Of a DNA stretch of 14,349 bases, positions 7,024-14,317 are shown in pieces (positions within the stretch are counted from its first letter, which is position 1; every line of letters starts with the position of its first letter). Source of the DNA: an uncultured Catenibacterium sp. (GTDB taxonomy: Bacteria; Bacillota_I; Bacilli_A; Erysipelotrichales; Coprobacillaceae); assembly GCF_900764565.1 (NCBI RefSeq), contig NZ_CAAFOM010000010.1, positions 1 through 14,349 on the forward strand. The letters are read 5' to 3'. A program made the translations under genes and the position numbers. Under the pieces are notes generated by a model. It saw only the letters and a list, made by a program, of their open reading frames with translations, did not search any database and was not told the origin of the DNA.

Positions 7024-7052
7024 ATTATAAATTAAACTGTTAGCGTTTTCAA
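7024..7052 (-). promoter_or_regulatory. Promoter of pfkA
   Basis: Minus-strand TTGAAA (7047-7052) and a perfect TATAAT (7024-7029) have exactly 17 bp spacing. The predicted start is near 7017, giving a leader of about 26 nt. A cre-like site covers most of the -35 and a second lies upstream. Confidence 0.88.
7038..7051 (-). promoter_or_regulatory. cre site 1 (CcpA) overlapping the pfkA -35
   Basis: The minus strand reads TGAAAACGCTAACA, matching the cre consensus TGWAARCGYTWNCW at all 14 positions. Its centre is about 28 bp upstream of the predicted start and it overlaps the -35 hexamer, a position where CcpA binding would be expected to block RNA polymerase. CcpA binding here is inferred from the motif. 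Confidence 0.8.
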
Positions 7053-7059
7053 TATAAAT

Positions 7060-7073
7060 ATGAAGCGCTTACA
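7060..7073 (-). promoter_or_regulatory. cre site 2 (CcpA) upstream of pfkA
   Basis: The minus strand reads TGTAAGCGCTTCAT, 13 of 14 matches to the cre consensus (only position 13 differs), with a palindromic AAGCGCTT core. Its centre is 22 bp from that of cre site 1, about two helical turns, so both would lie on the same DNA face. It sits just upstream of the -35, the arrangement seen for CcpA-activated glycolytic promoters. Confidence 0.7.
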
Positions 7074-7082
7074 CTTTGTTAT

Positions 7083-7108
7083 AAAAAAAAGAAGCCTATA
7101 ATGGCTTC
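7083..7108 (-). terminator. Intrinsic terminator of pnp-maf
   Basis: On the minus strand the stem GAAGCC/GGCTTC (arms 7103-7108 and 7091-7096) closes an ATTATA loop and runs into eight T residues (7083-7090). The last maf codons and its stop (7096-7098) form part of the hairpin. Confidence 0.88.
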
Positions 7109-7656
7109 TTCATTGTGTCAATCACTTCAATCACATGTTTTACAGGGAGTCCAATAACATTGTCAATATCCCCTTGCACTTCCTTGATGAACTTTCCTGC
7201 TTCACCTTGAATCGCATAAGCGCCTGCCTTACCCTTCCATTCATCAATAGAAAGATAGTCATCAATCATATCACTAATATCCTTAAAGGTCACCTTTGTT
7301 TCATCCACAAATGTACAAACCTGATTCTTATAGAATACAGCCACTGATGTAAATACGCTATGCGTATCATCGCTTAAAGAACTTAGAATCTTTCTTGCTT
7401 CATCCACACTATATGCTTTTCCAATAATTTGATCATTATGATAAATTGTTGTATCAGCACTGATGACAATATCTTCAGGATACTTCTTATGAATAGAAAT
7501 TCCTTTATCATAAGCAAGCTTCTTAAGTCTTTCTTCTATACCTAAAGAAGAATCAAGATATTCAGTAATAGAAGAGGCATCGATAATAAAATCAATGCCT
7601 TCTCTTTCAAGCAGTTCTTTTCGTCTAGGAGAAGTACTTGCAAGAATAATTTTCAT
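7096..7656 (-). CDS. maf: Maf family nucleoside triphosphate pyrophosphatase
   Basis: A 186-residue Maf/Ham1-fold enzyme. Characterised Maf proteins hydrolyse dTTP/UTP or modified nucleotides to monophosphates, and overproduction blocks septation in Bacillus. The N-terminal signature STSPRR is at residues 7-12, the catalytic SADT at 66-69 (Asp68), with a conserved Lys80 in IIGK and the C-terminal QGEAGKF and GLPV motifs. The QGEAG form suits the dTTP/UTP (YhdE-like) branch. Length is normal. The start ATG overlaps the pnp stop by one base (TAATG), so translation is probably coupled to pnp. It ends inside its own terminator. Confidence 0.95.
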   Translation of the reverse strand: MKIILASTSPRRKELLEREGIDFIIDASSITEYLDSSLGIEERLKKLAYDKGISIHKKYPEDIVISADTTIYHNDQIIGKAYSVDEARKILSSLSDDTHSVFTSVAVFYKNQVCTFVDETKVTFKDISDMIDDYLSIDEWKGKAGAYAIQGEAGKFIKEVQGDIDNVIGLPVKHVIEVIDTMKKPL

Positions 7657-9794
7657 TATTTCTTTTCCTCAGCAGGTGCATCATGTTTAACGATAGGTTT
7701 TGGTAATAATGCCTTTCTAGAAACATTAACACCCTTATCAGTAATCTGAGTTACTTTAACCTTTACTGTATCGCCAAGCTTGATTACATCGCCGACTTTA
7801 TTTGTTCTATCCCAAGCAACGTCTTTTACATGTAAGAATCCATTTGTACCAGGGAATAATTCAACAAATGCATACTTTTCTTCAACTCTTACAGCTTTAC
7901 CATCAAAGATTTCGCCTACTTCAACTTTTCTAGTTAAATCCTTGATCATACCCATTGCATGGTCAATAGCTTCCTGAGAGTAATGATAGATAGTTACATT
8001 ACCTTCATCATCAATATCGATCTTAACATTATCACTTTCTGCAATAATCTTATTGATCATATCTCCACCCTTACCGATTACATCTTTAATCTGTTCAGGT
8101 TCAATCTTCATCATCGCAACCTTAGGAGCATATGGGCTTAAGTGATCTCTAGGTTCGCTAATTGCTGACATCATGCAGTCCATGATCTGTCCTCTTGCAA
8201 CCTTAGCCTGAGCTAATGCTTCCTGCAAGATTTCTTTAGTAATACCATCAATCTTGATATCCATCTGTAATGCACAGATACCATTCTTTGTACCTGCAAC
8301 TTTGAAGTCCATATCACCAAGATGGTCTTCCATACCCTGGATATCTGTTAAGATTGTATAATTTTCACCTTTTTTAACAAGACCCATAGCCACACCAGCA
8401 ACTGGATTACTAATTGGAACACCAGCAGCCATTAAAGCCATAGTAGAAGCACAAATTGAAGCCTGTGAAGAAGAACCATTAGATTCTAATACTTCAGCAA
8501 CAACTCTGATTGTATATGGGAATTCTGTTTCAGAAGGAATAACCTGTCTTAAGGCTCTTTCGCCTAAAGCACCATGTCCGATTTCTCTTCTACCTGGAGA
8601 ACCCATTCTTCCTGTTTCACCTACACAATATGGTGGGAAGTTATAATGATGCATGAAGCGTTTCTGATCTTCCATTCCAAGACCATCAATCTTCTGTACT
8701 TCACCTAAAGCACCAAGTGTGCAGGCAGATAATACCTGAGTTTCACCACGAGTGAACATAGCTGAACCATGTACACGTGGTAATAAATCTACCTGTGCAT
8801 CTAATGGACGTACTTCATCTACTTTACGACCATCAGGTCTTACCTTTTCTTCAGTAATAAGACGTCTTACTTCTTCTTTTTCAAGATCACCTAAAACCAT
8901 CTTAACCTGCTTAATTGTCTTATCATGTTCTTCAACAGTTGCATATTCTTTTTCTTCAAAAGATTCTACAACCTTAGCATCTAATTCATCGATAGCAGCA
9001 TATCTTTCAAGCTTGCCAGGAATAGAAATAGCCTTAATCATTTCTTCCTTAGCCATTGCTTCTACGCTTGATACGATATTTTCATCTAATGCGAATAGTG
9101 GAACATCAATCTTTTCCTTACCAACAGCTTCTACAATCTGTTCCTGGAAAGCAATTAATTCCTTAATCTTTTCATGACCGAACATCAATGCATTGAGCAT
9201 TGTTTCTTCGTCTACTTCTTTTGCATCTGCTTCAACCATGTTAATAGCATCCTTTGTACCAGCTACTTCAAGGTTGATTTCGCTTCTGGCCATATCTTCA
9301 GGTCCTGCATTGACAGTAAATTCACCATCAATTAAACCTACGTTAACACCCGCAATTGGACCATTGAATGGAATATCAGAAATACATAATGCAATTGATG
9401 CACCAAGCATTGCTGCCATTTCTGGAGTTGCTTCCTGATCAACTGATAATACAGTATTAACAACCTGTACTTCATTTCTGAAACCATCTGCGAATAATGG
9501 ACGGATAGGTCTGTCAATCATTCTTGCAGTTAATGTACCATGTTCACTTGGACGGCCTTCACGTTTTAAGAAACCACCTGGAATCTTACCTACAGAATAT
9601 AGTTTTTCTTCATAAGTTACTGTTAATGGGAAGAAATCTACATCTTTTGGTTCTTTCCCAGCACATGCTGTAGAAAGAACAACTGTATCATCATATCTTA
9701 CTAAACAAGAGCCGTTTGCCTGTTTAGCCATTTCACCAACTTCAACCTGGATTTTCTTACCATAGAAATCCATACTAAAAATTTGTTTTGCCAT
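7656..9794 (-). CDS. pnp: Polyribonucleotide nucleotidyltransferase (PNPase)
   Basis: A 712-residue phosphorolytic 3'-to-5' exoribonuclease, central to mRNA turnover. Order of parts: first RNase PH domain (about 10-140), helical linker, second RNase PH domain (about 320-540, with the FTRGETQ and GRREIGHG segments), a KH domain (about 553-615, with VIGKGG near 570) and an S1 RNA-binding domain (about 620-690, VGEIFDG onward). Length and order are those of a full bacterial PNPase. The start ATG follows AGGTGA. It has its own promoter after the rpsO terminator, so it is not simply a tail of the rpsO unit, and it runs into maf. Confidence 0.98.
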   Translation of the reverse strand: MAKQIFSMDFYGKKIQVEVGEMAKQANGSCLVRYDDTVVLSTACAGKEPKDVDFFPLTVTYEEKLYSVGKIPGGFLKREGRPSEHGTLTARMIDRPIRPLFADGFRNEVQVVNTVLSVDQEATPEMAAMLGASIALCISDIPFNGPIAGVNVGLIDGEFTVNAGPEDMARSEINLEVAGTKDAINMVEADAKEVDEETMLNALMFGHEKIKELIAFQEQIVEAVGKEKIDVPLFALDENIVSSVEAMAKEEMIKAISIPGKLERYAAIDELDAKVVESFEEKEYATVEEHDKTIKQVKMVLGDLEKEEVRRLITEEKVRPDGRKVDEVRPLDAQVDLLPRVHGSAMFTRGETQVLSACTLGALGEVQKIDGLGMEDQKRFMHHYNFPPYCVGETGRMGSPGRREIGHGALGERALRQVIPSETEFPYTIRVVAEVLESNGSSSQASICASTMALMAAGVPISNPVAGVAMGLVKKGENYTILTDIQGMEDHLGDMDFKVAGTKNGICALQMDIKIDGITKEILQEALAQAKVARGQIMDCMMSAISEPRDHLSPYAPKVAMMKIEPEQIKDVIGKGGDMINKIIAESDNVKIDIDDEGNVTIYHYSQEAIDHAMGMIKDLTRKVEVGEIFDGKAVRVEEKYAFVELFPGTNGFLHVKDVAWDRTNKVGDVIKLGDTVKVKVTQITDKGVNVSRKALLPKPIVKHDAPAEEKK

Positions 9795-9817
9795 AAATTC
9801 ACCTCATATTCTTCAAA

Positions 9818-9845
9818 ATTATATCATAAATCGAGTATTACACAA
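9818..9845 (-). promoter_or_regulatory. Promoter of pnp-maf, extended -10
   Basis: The minus strand reads TGaTATAAT (9818-9826), a perfect extended -10. A weak -35, TTGTGT (9840-9845), lies 16 bp upstream. It sits between the rpsO terminator and pnp. Confidence 0.75.
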
Positions 9846-9867
9846 ACAATTATTTGATAGAGACATG

Positions 9868-9890
9868 AAAAAAAGCCCCATAGGGCTTTT
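9868..9890 (-). terminator. Intrinsic terminator of rpsO
   Basis: On the minus strand an 8-bp stem AAAAGCCC/GGGCTTTT (arms 9883-9890 and 9871-9878) closes a TATG loop and is followed by a run of T residues. It lies 5 nt after the rpsO stop codon. Confidence 0.92.
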
Positions 9891-9895
9891 ATTTC

Positions 9896-10162
9896 TTATC
9901 TTCTTAATCCTAACTTATCAGTTAAAGCTGTATATCTGTCAAGATCTTCATTCTTAAGATACTTTAATAAGTCTCTTCTTCTACCGATCTTCTTTAAAAG
10001 ACCTCTGTTAGAATGATTATCCTTTGGATGCTGTTTGAAGTGACCGTTTAACTTGTTGATATCAGCAGTTAATAATGCGATCTGAACTTCTGGAGAACCA
10101 GTATCCTTTTCTACGCGACCATATTCAGCCATGATCTTAGCTTTTTCTTCTTTAGTTAACAT
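9896..10162 (-). CDS. rpsO: 30S ribosomal protein S15
   Basis: An 88-residue small-subunit protein that binds the central domain of 16S rRNA early in assembly and contributes to a 50S bridge. The family signature is clear (DTGSPEVQIALLT near residues 20-32, LKKIGRRRDLLKYL near 54-67, ending LGLRR), at the usual length. The ATG follows AGGAGG. It lies between ribF and pnp as in most Firmicutes, but has its own promoter inside ribF and its own terminator. The roughly 78-nt leader could host S15 feedback control. Confidence 0.98.
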   Translation of the reverse strand: MLTKEEKAKIMAEYGRVEKDTGSPEVQIALLTADINKLNGHFKQHPKDNHSNRGLLKKIGRRRDLLKYLKNEDLDRYTALTDKLGLRR

Positions 10163-10241
10163 TACGTTTTCCTCCTAAAATATTTTCTTCGCAATATCCA
10201 AGCTAGATGTAAGAGGTACAAATATCCTAGACATTGTTGCA
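10163..10241 (-). promoter_or_regulatory. rpsO 5' leader, possible S15 feedback site
   Basis: The predicted transcript starts near 10241, leaving about 78 nt before the rpsO ATG. Read on the minus strand it contains complementary segments that could fold (CAAT and CTAG near the 5' end against CTAG and ATTG nearer the Shine-Dalgarno sequence). S15 represses its own mRNA through structured leaders in several bacteria, but these are not conserved between groups and I cannot match this one to a known class. Confidence 0.35.
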
Positions 10242-10245
10242 ATGA

Positions 10246-11175
10246 TTATTCTACACTATTTTGATATAAAGTCAAATACTTTTTCATGACCTGACTTAAA
10301 TATTTTCTGTCTTCTGTTAATTGTGTTTTTAGTCCTTCTAATCCATTAAAAACAGTTTCTTCACGCTTATATAAATAGAAAGTGACCTTGACTTCCTGAC
10401 CATACACATCTTCATCAAAATCAAAGACATTGACTTCTAATGAAAGACGATTGATATCATTAAAAGTTGGATTCATACCAATATTCGCCATACCTATATA
10501 ATAATGATGATTAATTTCTACAATTGTGCCGTATACTCCTCTTTTCGGTAAGTATTTCATGCCATAATCAATATTTAATGTAGGAAAGCCAATTAAACGT
10601 CCTCTTTGTTTTCCATGAATAACTGTACCCTTTATCTTATAAGGTCTATCAAGTAAGGTATTGACTTCTTCAATCAATCCCTGATCCATCAGCTTCTTAA
10701 TAAGAGTAGAAGATACTTTTTCTGTCTTGTCATACATTACAGCATCTTTCACAACTAGTTCAAATGATTGTTTCTTTAAATCCTCTATACTGCCGCTATT
10801 GTGATTACCAAAATGAAAATCATAGCCACATACAAGTCTTTTTAAAGGAAGCTTATTCAAGTATTCATCAATAAAAGCCTGTGGGCTAAGTACTGCGACT
10901 TCCTTAGTAAAATGAATCACCAAGAGATAATCAATACCCATTTCTTCTAGAAGTTCTTTTTTCTCATCTAAAGTAATGATTGATTGTCTCTTTTCACCTT
11001 TTAAGACACATAAAGGATGCACATCAAAGCTCATGACAGCTGTTTTTGTTTCTCCTTTATATTTCAGTACTTCATTAATCAAAGACATATGACCAAGATG
11101 TAAACCATCAAAAAAGCCAATTGCAAGAGAAAGAGGTTCTTTTAAGTTCACCTCTTCCATTTTTATGACCTTCAT
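10246..11175 (-). CDS. ribF: Bifunctional riboflavin kinase / FAD synthetase
   Basis: A 309-residue enzyme that converts riboflavin to FMN and then FAD. The N-terminal FAD synthetase (nucleotidyltransferase) domain shows GFFDGLHLGH at residues 20-30 with the HxGH adenylylation motif, and VSSTLIKKLM near 155. The C-terminal riboflavin kinase domain, from about 178 to the end, shows KGTVIHGKQRGRLIGFPTLNI and GVYG. Length is normal. The ATG overlaps the truB stop by one base (TAATG), with GAGGGGG upstream, so the two are co-translated. The rpsO promoter lies in its last codons. Confidence 0.97.
   Translation of the reverse strand: MKVIKMEEVNLKEPLSLAIGFFDGLHLGHMSLINEVLKYKGETKTAVMSFDVHPLCVLKGEKRQSIITLDEKKELLEEMGIDYLLVIHFTKEVAVLSPQAFIDEYLNKLPLKRLVCGYDFHFGNHNSGSIEDLKKQSFELVVKDAVMYDKTEKVSSTLIKKLMDQGLIEEVNTLLDRPYKIKGTVIHGKQRGRLIGFPTLNIDYGMKYLPKRGVYGTIVEINHHYYIGMANIGMNPTFNDINRLSLEVNVFDFDEDVYGQEVKVTFYLYKREETVFNGLEGLKTQLTEDRKYLSQVMKKYLTLYQNSVE
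10248..10275 (-). promoter_or_regulatory. Promoter of rpsO inside the ribF 3' end
   Basis: Minus-strand TTGACT (10270-10275) and TAGAAT (10248-10253) have 16 bp spacing. Both hexamers lie within the last codons of ribF, so rpsO can be transcribed independently of the tyrS-truB-ribF unit. Confidence 0.7.
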
Positions 11176-12008
11176 TAGAAAAGCCCCCTCAAGCTCTTTA
11201 AAGAACCTTTGCCATCTGGTCCATATATCGCAAGTAATTTACCTTCTTTTGAATAGACAGCCACATTATGGTTGATATCACTCTTGATTTTCTGACCAGT
11301 CATAACAATCCTTTCATCAACGACAATAGAATCATAATAAGAGAATACTTCTTCTAATGGAATCACTGGTCCATTATTTTCTTCCAGTTCTTCTAGTGTC
11401 ACTGCCTGATCAATCTTAAAATGACCTGATTGATTTCTTACAAGTGCGCTCATATGAGCAGGATATCCTAAAGCTTTTCCAATATCTACGCATAAAGAAC
11501 GGATATATGTTCCTTTAGAGCACTTGACATCAATAGTGATTTCATCATCATGTGCATCGACTAAATCCAATTTATAAATAGTGATTGGTCTTTCTGGAAC
11601 TTCTACTTCTATCCCTTCTCTGGCATATTCATAGAGCTTCTTACCGTTAATTTTAATAGCTGAATACATAGGAGGCTTCTGCATGGAATCCCCTACAAAA
11701 GAAGCCAATACATCTTCTAAGTTCTCATAGCCAATAAAAGGCTTTGTTTCTAGAACCTCACCTTCAGAATCATATGTATCTGTCGCACTGCCAAGTTTAA
11801 GTGTAGCACGATATTCTTTTTCTTCACTCATTAAAAACTGCATTGCTTTAGTGGCTTTATTAATACCTACGATCAAAACACCTGTAGCCATAGGATCAAG
11901 AGTCCCACAATGTCCTACTTTTTTAGTATGCATAATACGTCTCACACGGTTAACAACATCATGGCTTGTCATACCCTGTGGTTTATTAATTAAAATAATA
12001 CCATCCAT
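11175..12008 (-). CDS. truB: tRNA pseudouridine(55) synthase TruB
   Basis: A 277-residue enzyme that makes pseudouridine 55 in the T-loop of tRNAs. The catalytic motif HCGTLDPMATGVL is at residues 33-45, with the nucleophile Asp38. The KPPMYSAIKINGKKLYEYAREG segment (about 110-131) and KCSKGTYIRSL (about 163-173) are family hallmarks. The C-terminus is a short PUA-like tail. The start ATG has AAGGA upstream. It follows tyrS across a weak terminator and is translationally coupled to ribF. The usual rbfA neighbour is replaced here by tyrS. Confidence 0.97.
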   Translation of the reverse strand: MDGIILINKPQGMTSHDVVNRVRRIMHTKKVGHCGTLDPMATGVLIVGINKATKAMQFLMSEEKEYRATLKLGSATDTYDSEGEVLETKPFIGYENLEDVLASFVGDSMQKPPMYSAIKINGKKLYEYAREGIEVEVPERPITIYKLDLVDAHDDEITIDVKCSKGTYIRSLCVDIGKALGYPAHMSALVRNQSGHFKIDQAVTLEELEENNGPVIPLEEVFSYYDSIVVDERIVMTGQKIKSDINHNVAVYSKEGKLLAIYGPDGKGSLKSLRGLF

Positions 12009-12025
12009 TGACTCACATCCTTCCT

Positions 12026-12050
12026 AAAAAAAGAAGACAATTGTCTGCTT
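12026..12050 (-). terminator. Weak hairpin and T-run between tyrS and truB
   Basis: On the minus strand AGAC-AATT-GTCT (12035-12046), with possible AAG/CTT extension across one mismatch, runs into a stretch of seven T residues (12026-12032). The stem is short, so it would probably let part of the transcription through to truB-ribF. The tyrS stop codon overlaps its base. Confidence 0.4.
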
Positions 12051-13275
12051 AGATATGATTAATAACGAAGTACTTCTTCTTACCTCTTCTAATAACAGTC
12101 ACTTTACCACCAAATGCATTGTCTTTTGATACGACAAACTTTTCATCAGTAACTTTTTCACCATTCACAAGAACACTTCCGCCTTTGACGAACTGTCTTG
12201 CTTCACGATTACTAGAAGCAGCACCTGCTTTAACTAACACATTGAGAATCTGTTCATCTTCAGTTACATCAATACTTGGCACACCATTGAAGCACTGTTT
12301 AACCTGTTCATAAGTCATGCTCTTGATATCACCGCTGAATAACTTTTCAGAAATGCTGACAGCTTCTTCATAAGCATCTGCACCATGAATGAAAGTAATA
12401 ACTTCTTTCGCAAGTGCTTTATGTGCTTTTCTTAAATGTGGTTCATTCTTGTTTGATTCTTCTAATGCTTCAATTTCTTCTTTAGATAAGAAAGTAAGGT
12501 ATTTTAAGTAATCAATAACCTTGCTATCTTCACTGTTGATGAAGAACTGATACATTTCATATGGTGAAGTCTTTTCTCTGTCTAACCAGATAGCATTTCC
12601 TTCTGATTTACCAAACTTAGTACCATCGCTCTTAGTAAGTAAAGGCATAGTGAATCCATATGCTTCGTCACCAGTCTTCTTTCTAATTAATTCGATACCC
12701 GCAGTGATATTACCCCACTGGTCCTGACCAGCCACCTGTAAATCACAGCCCTTATTTTCATGTAAGTAATAGAAGTCCATTGCCTGCATGATCATATAAG
12801 AGAATTCAGTGAAAGTGATTCCTTCATCTAATCTTCTCTTGATGATATCCTTAGATAACATATAGTTGATATTGAAATATTTACCATAATCTCTTAACCA
12901 GTCAATGAAGTTCAAATCCTTAGACCAATCTAAGTTATTGACTACTTCAAAGCCAAATAAGTCTTCAGCCTGCTTCTTTAAGCAGTCAAAGTTATGCTGT
13001 ACCTGTTCTTTTGTGATCATTGGTCTTTCAGTTGTTGGCTTTGGATCCCCAATCTGTCCAGTTGCGCCACCTACTAAAAGAATTGGATGATGACCAGCAT
13101 CCTTTAATCTCTTAGACATTAAGAAAGATGAGAAATGTCCAATATGTAAAGAATCACCAGTTGGGTCAGTACCAATATAGAATGTCATTCCTCCTGCATT
13201 CAATTTGTCCTTTAAGTCTTCAGAACTTACATCTTTAATGAGGCCACGCCACACTAATTCATCATAAAATGTCAT
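12049..13275 (-). CDS. tyrS: Tyrosyl-tRNA synthetase
   Basis: A 408-residue class I synthetase that charges tRNA-Tyr. The HIGH motif is at residues 44-47 (DSLHIGH), and the KMSKS equivalent is KFGKS at 220-224, as in the short-type bacterial TyrRS. Tyrosine-site segments are present (YMIMQAMDFYYL and QVAGQDQWGNI). An S4 RNA-binding domain occupies the C-terminus (about 345-395: VKAGAASSNREARQFVKGGSV). Length is normal. The ATG follows AGGAGG by 5 nt. It is controlled by a complete tyrosine-specific T-box directly upstream, so expression should rise when tRNA-Tyr is uncharged. Confidence 0.98.
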   Translation of the reverse strand: MTFYDELVWRGLIKDVSSEDLKDKLNAGGMTFYIGTDPTGDSLHIGHFSSFLMSKRLKDAGHHPILLVGGATGQIGDPKPTTERPMITKEQVQHNFDCLKKQAEDLFGFEVVNNLDWSKDLNFIDWLRDYGKYFNINYMLSKDIIKRRLDEGITFTEFSYMIMQAMDFYYLHENKGCDLQVAGQDQWGNITAGIELIRKKTGDEAYGFTMPLLTKSDGTKFGKSEGNAIWLDREKTSPYEMYQFFINSEDSKVIDYLKYLTFLSKEEIEALEESNKNEPHLRKAHKALAKEVITFIHGADAYEEAVSISEKLFSGDIKSMTYEQVKQCFNGVPSIDVTEDEQILNVLVKAGAASSNREARQFVKGGSVLVNGEKVTDEKFVVSKDNAFGGKVTVIRRGKKKYFVINHI

Positions 13276-13293
13276 AATTTCCTCCTATAATAT

Positions 13294-13500
13294 AAAAGAG
13301 AATCCATCCAAAGGACGAATTCTCGCGTTACCACCTTTATTCATGTCATAGACATGCTCTCTTGTTGATAACGGTGTACTCACCGTCTAGACTTTGCATC
13401 TAGAAGCTCCAAAGTGTATTCATTCATACTGCTGCTCTTATTTTCACCAGCCATAAGTTCTCTAAACCAGCGCATATGAATTACTTGTCTTCTTCATCGC
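13294..13500 (-). ncRNA. T-box riboswitch leader, tyrosine-specific, upstream of tyrS
   Basis: All T-box parts are readable on the minus strand. Stem I opens with GCGATGAAGAAGACAAGTA, then AGAGA, then a distal hairpin CTTAT/ATAAG around GGCTGGTGAAA. The specifier TAC (Tyr) is at 13416-13418, followed by ACTTTGGAGC. Further hairpins are CTAGA...TCTAG, ACGGTG/CACCGT and CATGTC/GACATG. In the antiterminator, AAAGG pairs with CCTTT and ACG with CGT around the bulge TGGTA. The bulge UGGU (13330-13333) pairs with an ACCA tRNA end, which fits discriminator base A73. The competing terminator is GAGAATTCGTCC/GGATGGATTCTC (13298-13324) followed by T4. Confidence 0.95.
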
Positions 13501-13507
13501 AATTTAA

Positions 13508-13536
13508 AGTCTACATGAATTCATGTTGTTTGTCAA
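13508..13536 (-). promoter_or_regulatory. Promoter of tyrS (T-box transcript)
   Basis: Minus-strand perfect TTGACA (13531-13536) and TAGACT (13508-13513) have 17 bp spacing. The start is expected at about 13501, exactly where T-box Stem I begins. The -35 lies 2 bp after the stop codon of the ClC gene. The spacer contains a perfect 14-bp palindrome. Confidence 0.8.
13513..13526. repeat. 14-bp palindrome in the tyrS promoter spacer
   Basis: ACATGAATTCATGT is a perfect palindrome between the -35 and -10 of tyrS, reaching the first base of the -10. No T-run follows, so it is unlikely to be a terminator for the ClC gene. An operator is possible but unproven. Confidence 0.45.
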
Positions 13537-13538
13537 TA

Positions 13539-14317
13539 TCAGCTTGTAAAGACACTTTCCAACATCAGCTTCGTTTCATCAAGATGGAATGCATCTACTA
13601 AGACAATGACGCGGTCTCCTGAAATAAGCTGAGTATCTCCTTTTGGAATAATTTCTTCTCCACCACGAATAACTGAAACAATCAAACTACGACGTGGTAG
13701 CTGTAAATCCTTAATATAACAATCACAGGCATTTGAACCAAAGCCAACAGTATAACCAATCAATTCCTTACTATCTGCATATTCTTCCATAGAATGATAA
13801 GGCTGATTGTTTAAAAGATTTGTTAGAAGACTTTCATAAATTGGTTCACTATGTAAAAGATTAGCTACATAGTAAGAAACAAATGATACAAGTGCAATCG
13901 GTAGAAGCATTTTTAAAGTTCCACTCATTTCAGCTATCAATACAATACCAGTAATAGGTGCTCTGACAATGGCACTAAAGTAAGCAGCCATAGCCATAAT
14001 GATAAAATTCATGAAATATTCTGAAGGAACACCACACATAATAGCGACCTTACCCACGCTTGCACCAATGAGACTTCCTAGAATAAGCAATGGGAAGAAG
14101 ATTCCCCCAGCCGCACCGGAGCCAAATGAGACACATGAAATAAGAAGCTTTAACACAAATAATAGAATGAGTGTAGATAAAACAAGATTTGGTTCATTGA
14201 GGTATTCTACTAGCTTGTGTCCTCCACCCATGACAAGTGGACAATAGAATCCTATTATTCCAGATAATACTAAAGGAATAATGACTCTTTGATGTTTCTT
14301 GAGGAATGGCACCTTCT
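13539..14317 (-). CDS. ClC-family chloride channel/transporter with TrkA-C domain (5' end missing)
   Basis: About 259 C-terminal codons of a membrane protein. Several hydrophobic segments fill residues 10-150 of the visible part. GSGAAGGIFFPLLILGS carries the GxFxP chloride-binding motif of ClC proteins. EPIYESLL matches E. coli ClcA PLYSAIL, whose Tyr445 coordinates chloride. The last 70 residues (IGYTVGFGSNACDCYIKDL onward) form a soluble TrkA-C-type domain, a ClC fusion common in Firmicutes. The glutamates that separate channel from exchanger lie in the missing N-terminal half. A GTG at 14310-14312 is not a real start: it is mid-protein, and the apparent stop above it is made by adapter sequence. 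The gene ends 2 bp before the tyrS -35. Confidence 0.92.

Noticed and set aside
8752..9177. A 141-codon open frame on the plus strand inside pnp
   Set aside because: It is antisense to a fully conserved pnp, is serine/threonine-rich low-complexity sequence as expected of a mirrored reading frame, and has no ribosome binding site or recognisable domain.
9193..9438. An 81-codon plus-strand frame opposite pnp
   Set aside because: A shadow of the conserved pnp codons, with biased serine/isoleucine composition and no promoter or family resemblance.
13513..13526. The tyrS spacer palindrome as a ClC terminator
   Set aside because: No T-run follows and the tyrS promoter elements overlap it, so it does not look like an intrinsic terminator.
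13999..14247. An 82-codon plus-strand frame opposite the ClC gene
   Set aside because: It lies wholly antisense to the conserved ClC chloride-binding region and has no start signals.
14310..14312. GTG as the start of a short ClC protein
   Set aside because: The preceding stop is created by the adapter junction and the GTG falls within the ClC membrane domain. The gene is truncated by the contig end rather than naturally short.
1..14317. CRISPR array, insertion sequence, prophage, defence island or novel accessory system
   Set aside because: No regularly spaced repeats, transposase, integrase or foreign-looking gene block is present. The genes are core chromosomal functions with uniform composition and direction.
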